From Symbiodinium natans (Eukaryota; Sar; Dinophyceae; Suessiales; Symbiodiniaceae): DNA of 64,000 nt. Positions 50,101 through 56,600 of this stretch are shown one piece after another. The DNA lies in assembly GCA_905221605.1 (NCBI GenBank), contig CAJNDS010000702.1, positions 585,906 to 649,905 of the forward strand, written 5' to 3'. The translations under genes were made by a program, and so were the position numbers. The notes under the pieces were generated by a model. That model was given only the letters and a program-made list of their open reading frames with translations, was not told the DNA's origin and ran no database searches. Within the stretch, counting starts at the first letter, position 1. Every line of letters starts with the position of its first letter.

Positions 50101-50744
50101 GCAGGCAGTGTCGAAAAGCGACGAGTACACCACACCGCATGGCGATGGCCCCTCGATATCTAACTCAGAGCCGAAGCTTCCTTCTGAAAAGGGTTTACTG
50201 GGGTTTAGGGTTTAGGGTTTAGGGTTTAGGGTTTAGGGTTTACTGGGGTTGCCCTGGAAGCAATCTGAGCGCCCTGCGGGCCCGAATCCCTCTTGAAGTT
50301 CAGAAGTACTTCTACCCCTGAAGTTCAGTTTTTTAGGGAGGCGCCATGAACTGGGTTGGGGGGGGGTTGGGGGGGGGTTTGGGGGGGGTTTTGGGGGGGT
50401 TTTGAGCTGCTTTGGGGCGACACCCGTGCCTCCCAGGTATGCGCAGCATCCTGATTTGCCTGAGCTCTTTGGGGCGTGTGCTGCTGGGCTGCATGGCCCT
50501 TTCAAGCCCCAGGGCTTAGGGTTTTTAGGGTTTAGGGTTTAGGGTTAGGGTTTAGGGTTTAGGGTTTAGGGGTGTAGGGGTTTAGGGGTTTAGGGTTTGG
50601 GGGTTTGGGGGTTTAGGGTTCAGTGTGTCTAGGGTTCAGGGTTCAGGGTTTGGAATGACGTGGCTGGAGGTTCTTGTCACTTGAGAAGGACGGAGGGTTG
50701 TCCATTTCCCGCCGGCAGTGCTCGCGTGACGCATCCCTTCTGTG
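35093..50744 (+). CDS. Tankyrase-like ankyrin-PARP gene with telomere-repeat introns (composite of predicted exons)
   Basis: Exon islands on one strand, listed individually, spell ankyrin repeats (35.1-36.3 kb), helical/coiled linkers (36.5-43.6 kb) and a PARP catalytic domain (44.9-50.7 kb). PARPs transfer ADP-ribose from NAD+ to proteins or nucleic acids; ankyrin-PARP fusions define tankyrases. The catalytic His is at 46316-46318 (LYHGTS) and the Tyr at 49570-49572 (GVYLAE). The third triad residue, Glu, lies in the last strands of the fold and was not found before the satellite at about 50.9 kb, so the gene may be truncated or its last exon missed. Ankyrin-like exons at 25-32 kb may belong to it. 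Introns carry most of the TTTAGGG/CCCTAAA repeats. Confidence 0.55.
35158..35285. repeat. CCCTAAA array abutting an ankyrin exon
   Basis: About 13 perfect units followed by CCCTGAA and decayed copies. Confidence 0.95.
35566..35631 (+). CDS. Exon: ankyrin linker
   Basis: Acceptor CAGCTGCACAG, VEDAEAATAFVEFLMGKIGG then KQ, phase 0, ending CAG. Confidence 0.5.
35805..35910 (+). CDS. Exon: ankyrin repeat
   Basis: Acceptor AACCTGCCAG, KKVDASKWGTQLSKKLKHSK then RLPVHYAAENKSPGA. R-L-P-V-H-Y-A-A-E-N is a strong ankyrin core. The 3' end is uncertain. Confidence 0.6.
36003..36073 (+). CDS. Exon: ankyrin helix
   Basis: NLDTKTVLLVAEAFPPALFQ then PVGG, the V-x-L-L-x-x-A-F-P-x-A-x-x-x-P pattern common in protist ankyrin proteins; possible GC donor. 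Confidence 0.5.
36244..36315 (+). CDS. Exon: ankyrin repeat
   Basis: Acceptor GCCGTGCAG, AGRKLPVQLAKHNKKTRRAL then EELV, phase 0. G-R-K-L-P-V-Q-L-A continues the preceding helix. GC donor directly before TTAGGG repeats. Confidence 0.6.
36485..36566 (+). CDS. Exon: helical
   Basis: Acceptor CCCTTGCCAG, ELMYKHISDVCDQVTSEKIS then DVLNLM, GC donor (ATGAG then GCCGCC). Confidence 0.5.
36989..37057 (+). CDS. Exon: helical
   Basis: Acceptor ACTTTGCTGCAG, YLVGRLATEFEKIRTISPRE then LD. The end is tentative. Confidence 0.45.
37352..37468 (+). CDS. Exon, 117 nt, phase 0
   Basis: Acceptor AACTCCCACAG, DTAVNLDLQSAKPLTMPVRG, then RATDMVSRSFEKAGSCALQ, donor GTTCAAG. Open throughout with both phases 0. 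Confidence 0.5.
37705..37782 (+). CDS. Exon: coiled-coil-like
   Basis: Acceptor CCCTGAAG, VIKDLKAQSEAVERQFAARQ then SWARES. Heptad-like charged helix between telomeric tracts. Confidence 0.5.
37825..38115. repeat. TTTAGGG tracts around an intronic stretch
   Basis: Sense-orientation TTTAGGG at about 37828-37860 and 38058-38115, with degenerate words between. Confidence 0.8.
38130..38204 (+). CDS. Exon, 75 nt, phase 0, GC donor
   Basis: Acceptor GATCCCAAG, VEEAISFAEANPRVDLGRET then GTKVQ, followed by GCGACC as a GC donor. Confidence 0.5.
38556..38597 (+). CDS. Exon, 42 nt, phase 0, GC donor
   Basis: Acceptor GCTTCAGCAG, VQTISSMGEVLKSD, then GCTTCT. Confidence 0.5.
38964..39023 (+). CDS. Exon, 60 nt, phase 0, GC donor
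   Basis: Acceptor AAAGCCAAG, DFWELLKLVNSGRETKEDLS, then GCCGTT. Follows the preceding phase-0 exon cleanly. Confidence 0.5.
39235..39365. repeat. CCCTAAA array
   Basis: About 16 units with occasional CCCTAAG and a truncated unit. Confidence 0.95.
39425..39680. repeat. Two TTTAGGG arrays in sense orientation
   Basis: Perfect runs at about 39438-39490 and 39590-39665, separated by unique sequence. Confidence 0.9.
39800..39866 (+). CDS. Exon: acidic helix
   Basis: Acceptor GACGCAGAG, DKEDKEDETTQAVNDLIKVL then PD. GA donor (GAGATT) possible. Confidence 0.45.
39972..40056 (+). CDS. Exon
   Basis: Acceptor CGAGGCAG, VSEWATFSMSTQKALKASNS then VAWDPEPK, GC donor. Confidence 0.4.
40394..40462 (+). 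CDS. Exon: acidic helix
   Basis: Acceptor CTTCGCCAG, RPELEELLTHEIAARPWEEQ then L, donor GTTTCG. Confidence 0.45.
41593..41690 (+). CDS. Exon: hydrophobic helix plus acidic tail
   Basis: Acceptor CGCCCGGCAG, YALFVLAGLISISKKSASEE then ESDAEERQLG. The end is uncertain. Confidence 0.45.
42057..42134 (+). CDS. Exon: helical
   Basis: Acceptor CTAAACAG directly at the end of a degenerate repeat, VAAWYCKELQLPEAWNLIGL then LREGR. Confidence 0.5.
42205..42236 (+). CDS. Micro-exon candidate, 32 nt
   Basis: Acceptor TCGGAGCAG, GYDEGHRASD, donor GTTGGA. Confidence 0.3.
42757..43165. repeat. Longest CCCTAAA array (about 400 bp)
   Basis: Over 50 units, nearly perfect, broken by a few variants (CCATCAACC near 42877, CACCCCTAA near 42990, CCCCAAA near the end). 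Confidence 0.95.
43183..43258 (+). CDS. Exon
   Basis: Acceptor GTCTGTCAG right after the long telomeric array, GSLTDILFSGGDLVIKSLVF then GPCA. Confidence 0.45.
43525..43579 (+). CDS. Exon, 55 nt
   Basis: Acceptor GCTTTCCTAG, RPEHSRLYKGIKPSKMRK, donor GTTCGG. Confidence 0.5.
43980..44120. repeat. CCCTAAA degenerate array
   Basis: Mixed CCCTAAA, GCCTAAA and CCCTGAA units. Confidence 0.85.
44934..45030 (+). CDS. Exon: PARP region N-terminal to the catalytic His
   Basis: Acceptor CCCAGCCGCAG, LFEATFLHIYTRDRHGESVP then DALQVKDVQQA, donor GTCCCT. The T-F-x-x-x-Y-T-R-D-R-x-G motif precedes the ART fold in many protist PARPs. Confidence 0.55.
45142..45204 (+). CDS. Exon, 63 nt, GTGAGT donor
   Basis: Acceptor GCTTTTTCAG and donor GTGAGTATG. 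In the phase set by the previous exon it reads QTGPIIYISPLWEGLQLRQL. Confidence 0.4.
45492..45564 (+). CDS. Exon
   Basis: Acceptor GTTTCCGCAG, RRGQDLFNKGSAWMGELKTD then SKQ, followed directly by TTTAGGG repeats. Confidence 0.4.
46060..46265. repeat. CCCTAAA array before the catalytic-His exon
   Basis: Mixed CCCTAAA, CCCAGA and CCTAAAG words, ending about 15 bp before the exon acceptor. Confidence 0.9.
46281..46355 (+). CDS. Exon: PARP catalytic His (LYHGTS)
   Basis: Acceptor TAGAGTGCAG, EAEVANEHWLYHGTSLAGEE then GITE. N-E-x-W-L-[FY]-H-G-T-S is the NAD+-binding signature of PARP/ARTD enzymes; His codon 46316-46318. The phase to the next exon requires a GA donor (GACCCGG). Confidence 0.7.
46365..46470. 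repeat. TTTAGGG array in the intron after the His exon
   Basis: About 12 units alternating TTTAGGG and TTCAGGG, then CTTAGGG. Confidence 0.95.
46600..46740. repeat. CCCTAAA/CCCTCAA array
   Basis: Opposite orientation to the array 130 bp upstream in the same intron. Confidence 0.95.
46772..46819 (+). CDS. Exon: PARP D-loop/strand (48 nt)
   Basis: Acceptor GCGTGGTAG, DFRLNLAGSNAGTLY, GC donor. F-R-x-x-x-A-G-S-N-A-G-T-L-Y-G is characteristic of ARTD catalytic domains. Confidence 0.7.
47075..47150. repeat. (TA)n and (GA)n microsatellites
   Basis: TATATATATATATGTATATA followed by about 18 GA dinucleotides. Confidence 0.95.
47555..47700. repeat. CCCTAAA/CCCTGAA array
   Basis: Seven CCCTGAA units form a homogeneous block at about 47633-47680. 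Confidence 0.9.
47875..48125. repeat. (GGCTTGGCTC)-type low-complexity minisatellite
   Basis: Irregular TTGGCTTGGCTCGGCCTGGC sequence. Leu/Gly/Trp or Ala/Lys/Pro/Ser-rich open frames on both strands come from it. Confidence 0.9.
48190..48815. repeat. G-tract-containing degenerate tandem repeat
   Basis: Units share ATGCGAGCATCGTGTTTGCA, AATGGGGGG and GCTGCGCCCCCCCCAACCCC, with TTTAAGGCTGCCACCC in some. Five to six copies. Confidence 0.85.
48837..49370. repeat. 40-bp tandem repeat 'ATGCTGCTATTTACAGTATT'
   Basis: About 13 degenerate copies of GAAATGCTGCTATTTACAGT then ATTTGCAGCCTCTGCAAACG. Confidence 0.9.
49559..49581 (+). CDS. Micro-exon (23 nt): PARP catalytic Tyr (GVYLAE)
   Basis: Acceptor TCTGCCTGCAG. 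The phase from the previous exon gives G-N-G-V-Y-L-A-E, then a GC donor (GCGCAG). Y at 49570-49572 is the expected second residue of the H-Y-E triad. The flanking exons join in frame on both sides. Confidence 0.65.
49925..50090. repeat. CCCTAAA array
   Basis: About 18 units including CCCTATA variants, ending 15 bp before the next PARP exon. Confidence 0.95.
50105..50147 (+). CDS. Exon (43 nt): PARP SKSDEY segment
   Basis: Acceptor GCCACCTGCAG, AVSKSDEYTTPHGD, GC donor. S-K-S-D-E-Y follows Y-L-A-E at the expected spacing in ARTD proteins. Confidence 0.65.
50437..50462 (+). CDS. Exon (about 26 nt): PARP MRSILIC strand
   Basis: Acceptor GCCTCCCAG, MRSILIC, equivalent to the M-x-L-C-R-V strand. 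The donor is ambiguous (GA or other). Confidence 0.5.
50515..50660. repeat. TTTAGGG array with TTTAGGGG and TTTGGGG variants
   Basis: Sense-orientation array between two PARP exons. Confidence 0.9.
50719..50744 (+). CDS. Last recognisable exon: PARP ARVTHPF
   Basis: Acceptor CCGCCGGCAG, ARVTHPFC in the required phase, donor GTCTCC. No later exon with the catalytic Glu was found before the satellite. Confidence 0.45.
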
Positions 50745-50925
50745 GTCTCCAGTTTCTCACTCTAAACCCGAATTTAAACCCAAGCCCGAAGCCCTGAACC
50801 CTAAACCCTAAAACCCTACACCTTAACCCAAGGAACAAAGTTGGACGTTTTGTTTCCGCAACGGGCCCCACAGTATGTTTTTGGCAGGCTTGCAAGATTT
50901 TTGACAAGGGAAACACCGAACGGGC

Positions 50926-53200
50926 AATATTTGAAGGGGGAAACTATGGGCGTTTTTTTTTGTTCCCCGAGCGGTCAATATTTGAAAGGGGAAACTATGG
51001 TGATGTTCCTATGGAAGGGGAAACTATGGGTGTGTTTCTTTTTCCGGAGCGGGCAATATTTGAAAGGCGAAACTATGGGGTTTTTTCCCGAGCGAGCAAG
51101 CCCCACAGGGGTGATGTTCCTGGCGGGGCTTGCAAGATCTTTGAAGGGGGAGACTATGGGCGTTCTTTTTCCGAGCGGTCAACATTTGAAGGGGCGTTTC
51201 TTTTTTTTCCCGAGCGGTCAATATTTGAAGGGGGATACGATGGGCGTTTTTCTTTCCCGAGCGGTCAATATTTGAAGGGGGAAACTATGGGCGTTTTTTT
51301 CCCGAGTGATCAATATTTCAAGGGGGGAAATATGGGCTTTTTTTCCCGAGCGGTCAATATTTGAAGGGCGTTCTTTTTTCCCGAGCGGTCAATATTTGAA
51401 GGGGAAACTATGGGCGTTTTTCCGAGCGGTCAATATTTGAAGGGGGAAACTATGGGCGTTTTTTTTTTCCCGAGCGGTCAATATTGGAAGGGGGAAACTA
51501 CGGGCGTGTTTTTTCCCGAGCGGTCAATATCTGAAGGGGGAAACTATGGGGGTTTTTTTGCCCGAGCAGTCAATATCTGAAAGGGGCAAACTATGGGCGT
51601 TTTGTTTCCCCGAGCGGCCAATATTTGAAGGGGGAAACTATGGGCGTTTTTTTTTCCCGCCCGACTGAACAATATCTGAAGGGGGAAACTATGGGCATTT
51701 TTTTTTCTCGAGCGGTCAATATTTGAAGGGGGAAGCTATTGGCGTTTTTTGTTCCCGAGCGCTCAATATTTCAAGGGGAAGCTATGGGCTTTTTTTTCCC
51801 GAGCGGTCAATATTTGAAGGGGGAAACTGTGGGCGTTTCTATTTTTTTCCCGAGCGATCAATATTTGAAGGGGGAAACTATGGACGGTTTTTTCCCGAAT
51901 GGTCAATATTTGAAGGGGGAAACTATGGGCGTTTTTTTTCCCGGGTGGTCAATATTTGAAGGGGGAAACTATGGGCGTTTTTTCCCGAGCGGTCAATATT
52001 TGAAGTGGAAACCATGGGTGTTTTTTCTTCCCGGAGCGGTCAATATTTGAAGGGTGAAATTATGGGCGTTTTTTCTCGAGTGATCAATATTTGAAGGAGG
52101 AAACTATGGTTTTTTGCCAAGCGGTTTTTTTTTGAAGGGGGAAACGATGGGCGTTTTTTCCCGAGTGATCAATATTTGAAGGGGGAAACTATGGGCGTTT
52201 TTTTTCCCGAGCGGTCAATATTTGAAGGGGGAAACTATGGGCGTTTTTTTCCCGAGTGATCAATATCTGAAGTGGGAAACTATGGGCTTTTTTTTTCTCG
52301 AGCGGAAAATATTTGAAGGGGGAAGCTATGGGCATTTTTTGTTCCCTAGCGGTCAATATTTCAAGGGGGAAGCTATGGGCGTTTTTTTCCCGAGCGGTCA
52401 ATATTTGAAGGGGGAAACTATGGGCGTCTTTTTTGCCCGAGCGATCAATATTTGAAGGGGGAAACTATGGGCGGTTTTTCCCCGAGTGGTCAATATTTGA
52501 AGGGGGAAACTGTGGGCGTTTTTTCCCGAGCGGTCAATATTTGAAGAGGAAACCATGGGTGTTTTTTCTTTCCGGAGCGGTCAATATTTGAAGGGGGGAA
52601 CTATGGGCGTTTTTTTCCCGAGTGGTCAATATTTGAAGGGGGGAACTATGGCGTTTTTTTTCTCCCGAGCGGTCAATATTTGAAGGGGGAAACTATGGGC
52701 GTTTTTTCCCGAGCGGTCAATATTTGAAGGGGGAAACTATGTGCGTTTTTTTTTTCTCTAGCGGTCAATATTTGAAGGGCGAAGCTATGGGCGTTTTTTT
52801 GCCGAGTGATCAATATTTGAAGGGGGGAACTATGGGCGTTTTTTTTTTCCGCGCGGTCAATATGGGCTTTTTTTGCCGTTTGAGGGGGGAAACTATGAGC
52901 GTGTTTTTCCGAGCGGTCAATATTTGAAGGGGGAGACTTTTGTTTTATTTTCTACCGAGCGGTCAATATTTGAAAGGGGAAAATATGGTCGTTTTTTTTC
53001 CCGAGCGGTCAATATTTGAAGGGGGAAACTATGGGCGTTTTTTTCCCGAGCGGTCAATGTTTGAAAGGGGCAAACTATGGGCGTTTTTTTTCTCCCGAGC
53101 GGTCAATATTTGAAGGTGGGAACTATGGGTCTCTTCGTGAGCGGTCCATATTTGAAGGGGGAAACTATGGGCGTTTTTTTTCCCGAGTGATCAAATATCG
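50926..53200. repeat. 46-bp satellite, 'GCGGTCAAT' subtype
   Basis: Units CCCGAGCGGTCAATATTTGA then AGGGGGAAACTATGGGCG plus a T-run of 5-10. Mostly GAGCGGTCAAT, with T-run and G-run length variation and more divergence at the left edge. Confidence 0.95.
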
Positions 53201-53684
53201 CGCCGCCCTTAGGCGCCGTTGCGAGTTGCCAGCCGCATGAAGCAGCTGTGCAAACCCAATGGTTGGTGGTGGGCCTTTCCTCCCTATGTGGAGTCCAACT
53301 GATTGCGCTCCATTGTCTCTGCACATGCCTGCACTGTTACACCCCCATCGTGTTGGGTAGTTTTCGCGCCACCCTCAGAAGTTGGGGAGGAGCTGCTTTG
53401 CAGAGTTCCGCAAGGGCGCACACGCACGCGCTTGCTTATGCCAGGGGATGCCTACGAGCATGTCTTGTCGCGTGTTGCAATCCCTGTGTGTGCTTTTGTC
53501 ATCGCACCGCCCTCGAAAGACGGGAGGGTATATGCATGCTTGTATAGGCGAGCCGGGTTGTATACAGGGTCCTGCCAAGCGGATCTGTTTGCATCTTGGT
53601 CTTGTGTCAGTTCGCGCCGCCCTCAGAAGTAGGAGCTGGGCAGTTTTGGCATTCATTTAACACCGCAAGTTTCGGAAGTGAGTG
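53201..53684. other. 0.48-kb non-satellite interruption
   Basis: Unique sequence within the satellite holding four copies of a CGCGCCGCCCTCAGAAGT-like word (about 53203, 53367, 53503 and 53612). The largest frames lack domains. It is possibly a non-autonomous insertion; no terminal repeats were established. Confidence 0.6.
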
Positions 53685-56600
53685 CTCAATATTTGAAGGG
53701 GGAAACTATGGGTGTTCTTTTTTCCGAGCGGTCAATATTTGAAGGGGGAAACTAAGGTTTTTTGTCCCGAGCGGTCAATATTTGAAGGGGGAAACTATGG
53801 GCGTTTTTTTCTCCCGAGTGATCAATAGGGAAACTATGGGCGTTTTTTTTTCTCCCGAGCGGTCAATTTTTTCCGGAGCTTCAATGTTTGAAAGGGGGAA
53901 ACTATGTTTTTTTTTCCCGAGCGGTCAATATTTGAAGGGGGAAACTATGGGCGTTTTTTTTTTCCCGAGCGCTCAATATTTGAATGGGGAAACGATGGGC
54001 GTTTTTTTCCGAGCGGTCAATATTTGAAGGGGGAAGTTATGGGCACTTTTTTTCCCGAGTGATCAATATTTGAAGGGGGAAACTATGGACGGTTTTTTCC
54101 CGAATGGTCAATATTTGAAGGGGGAAACTATGGGCGTTTTTTTTCCCGAGTGATCAGTATTTGAAGGGGGAAGCTATGGGCGTTTTTTTCCGAGCGGTCA
54201 ATTTTTGAAGGGGGAAACTAGGGGCGTTTTTTTTCCCGAGTGATCAAGCGGGAAACTATGGGCGTTTTTTTTCCCGAGCGATCAATATTTGAAGGGGGAA
54301 ACTATGGGCGTTTGTTTTCCCGGAGTGATAATTTGAAGGGGGAAACTATGGGCGTTTTTTTTGCCGCGTGATCAATATTTGAAGGGGGAAACTATGGGCG
54401 TTTTTTTTCCCGAGTGGTCAATATTTGAAGGGGGAAACTATGGGGGTTTTTCCCGAGTGATCAATGTTTGAAGGGGGAAACTATGGGCGTCTTTTTTCCC
54501 GAGTGATCAGTATTTGAAGGAAACTATGGGCGTTTTTTTTCCCGAGTGATCAATATTTGAAAGGGGGAAACTATGGGCGTTTTTTTCCCGAGTGATCAAT
54601 ATTTGAAGGGGGAAACTATGGGCGTTTTTTTTTTTCCCGAGTGATCATTATTTGAAGGGGGAAGCTATGGGCGTTTTTTTCCCCGAGTGGTCAATATTTG
54701 AAGGGGAAACTATGGGCGTTTTTTTTTCCCGAGTGATGAATATTTGAAGGGGGAAACTATGGGCGTTTTTTTTCCCGAGTGATCAATATTTGAAGGGGAA
54801 ACTATGGGGCTTTTTTTCCCGAGTGATCAATATTTGAAGGGGGAAACTCTGGGCGTTTTTTCCCGACTGATCAATATTTGAAGGGGGAAACTATGGGCGT
54901 TTTTTCCCGAGTGGTGAATGTTTGAAGGGGGAAACTATGGGCGTTCTTTTCCCGAGTGATCAATGTTTGAAGTGGGAAACTAGGCGTTTTTTTTCCCGAG
55001 TGATCAATATTTGAAGGAAACTATGGGCGTTTTTTTTTTGGAAACTATGGGCGTTTTTTCCCGAGTGATCAATATTTGAAGGGGGAAACTATGGGCGTTT
55101 TTTTTCCCGAGCGGTCAATATTTGAAGGGGGAAATTATGGGCGTTTTTTTCCCGAGTGATCAATATTTGAAGGGCAAACTATGGGTTTGTTTTTACCTGT
55201 GCGTTCAGTATTTGAAGGGGGAAACTATGGGCGTTTTTTTTTCCCGAGTGATAAATATTTGAAGAGGGGAACTATGGGCTTTTTTTTTTCCCGAGTGATC
55301 AATATTTGAAGGGGGAGACTATGGGCGTTTTTTTTGCCCCCCGAGTGATCAATATTTGAAGGGGGAAACTATGGGCGTTTTTTGTCCCGAGTGATCAATA
55401 TTTGGAGGGGGAAACTATGGGCTTTTTTTTTCCCGAGTGGTCAATATTTGAAGGGGCAAACTATGGGCGTTTTTTTTCCCGAGTGGTCAATATTTGAAGG
55501 GGGGAATTATGCCCGCGAGTGATCAATATTTGAAGGGGGAAACTATGGGCATTTTTTTCCCGAGTGATCAATATTTGAAGGGGGAATCTATGGGCGTTTT
55601 TTTTCCCGAGTGATCAATATTTGAAGGGGGAAACGATGGGTGTTTTTTTCCCGAGTGATCAATATTTGAAGGGGGAAACTATGGGCGTTTTTTTTCCCCG
55701 CGTGATCAATATTTGAAGGGGGAAACTATGGGCGTTTTTTTTTCCCGAGTGATCAATATTTGAAGGGTGAAACTATGGGCGTTTTTTTCCCGAGTGAGCA
55801 ATATTTGAAGGGGGAAACTATGGCAGTCTTTTTTCTCGAGTGATCAGTATTTGAAGGGGGAAACTATGGGCTTTTTTTTTCCCGAGTGATCAATATTTGA
55901 AGGGGGAAACTATGGGCGTTTTTTTTCCCGAGTGATCAATATTTGAAGGGGGAAACTATGGGCGTTTTTTTTCCCGAGTGATCAATATTTGAAGGGGGAA
56001 ACTATGGGCGTTTTTTTTCCCGAGTGATCAATATTTGAAGGGGGAAACTATGGGCGTTTTTTTTCCCGAGTGATCAATATTTGAAAGGGGAAACTATGGG
56101 CGTTTTTTTTTTCTCCGCGTGATCAATATTTAATGGGGAAACTGTGGGCGTTTTTTGTCCCGAGTGATCAATATTTGAAGGGGGAAACTATGGGCGTTTT
56201 TTTTCCCGAGTGATCAATATTTGAAGGGGGAAACTATGGGCGTTTCTCTGAAGTGATCAATATTTGAAGGGGGAAACTATGGGCGTTTTTTTTCCCGAGT
56301 GATCAATATTGAAGGGGGAAACTATGGGGTTTTTTTTTGCCCGAGTGATCAACATTTGAACGGGGAAACTATGTGCGTTTTTTTGCCCGAGTGATTAATA
56401 TTTGAAGGGGGAAACTATGGGCGTTTTTTCCCGAGTGATCAATATTTGAAGGGGGAAACTATGGGCGTTTTTTGTCCCGAGTGATCAATATTTGAAGGGG
56501 GAAACTATGGGCGTTTTTTTCCCCGAGTGATCAATATTTGAAAGAGAAACTATGTGCTTTTTTCCCGAGTGATCAATATTTGAAGGGGGAAACTATGGGC

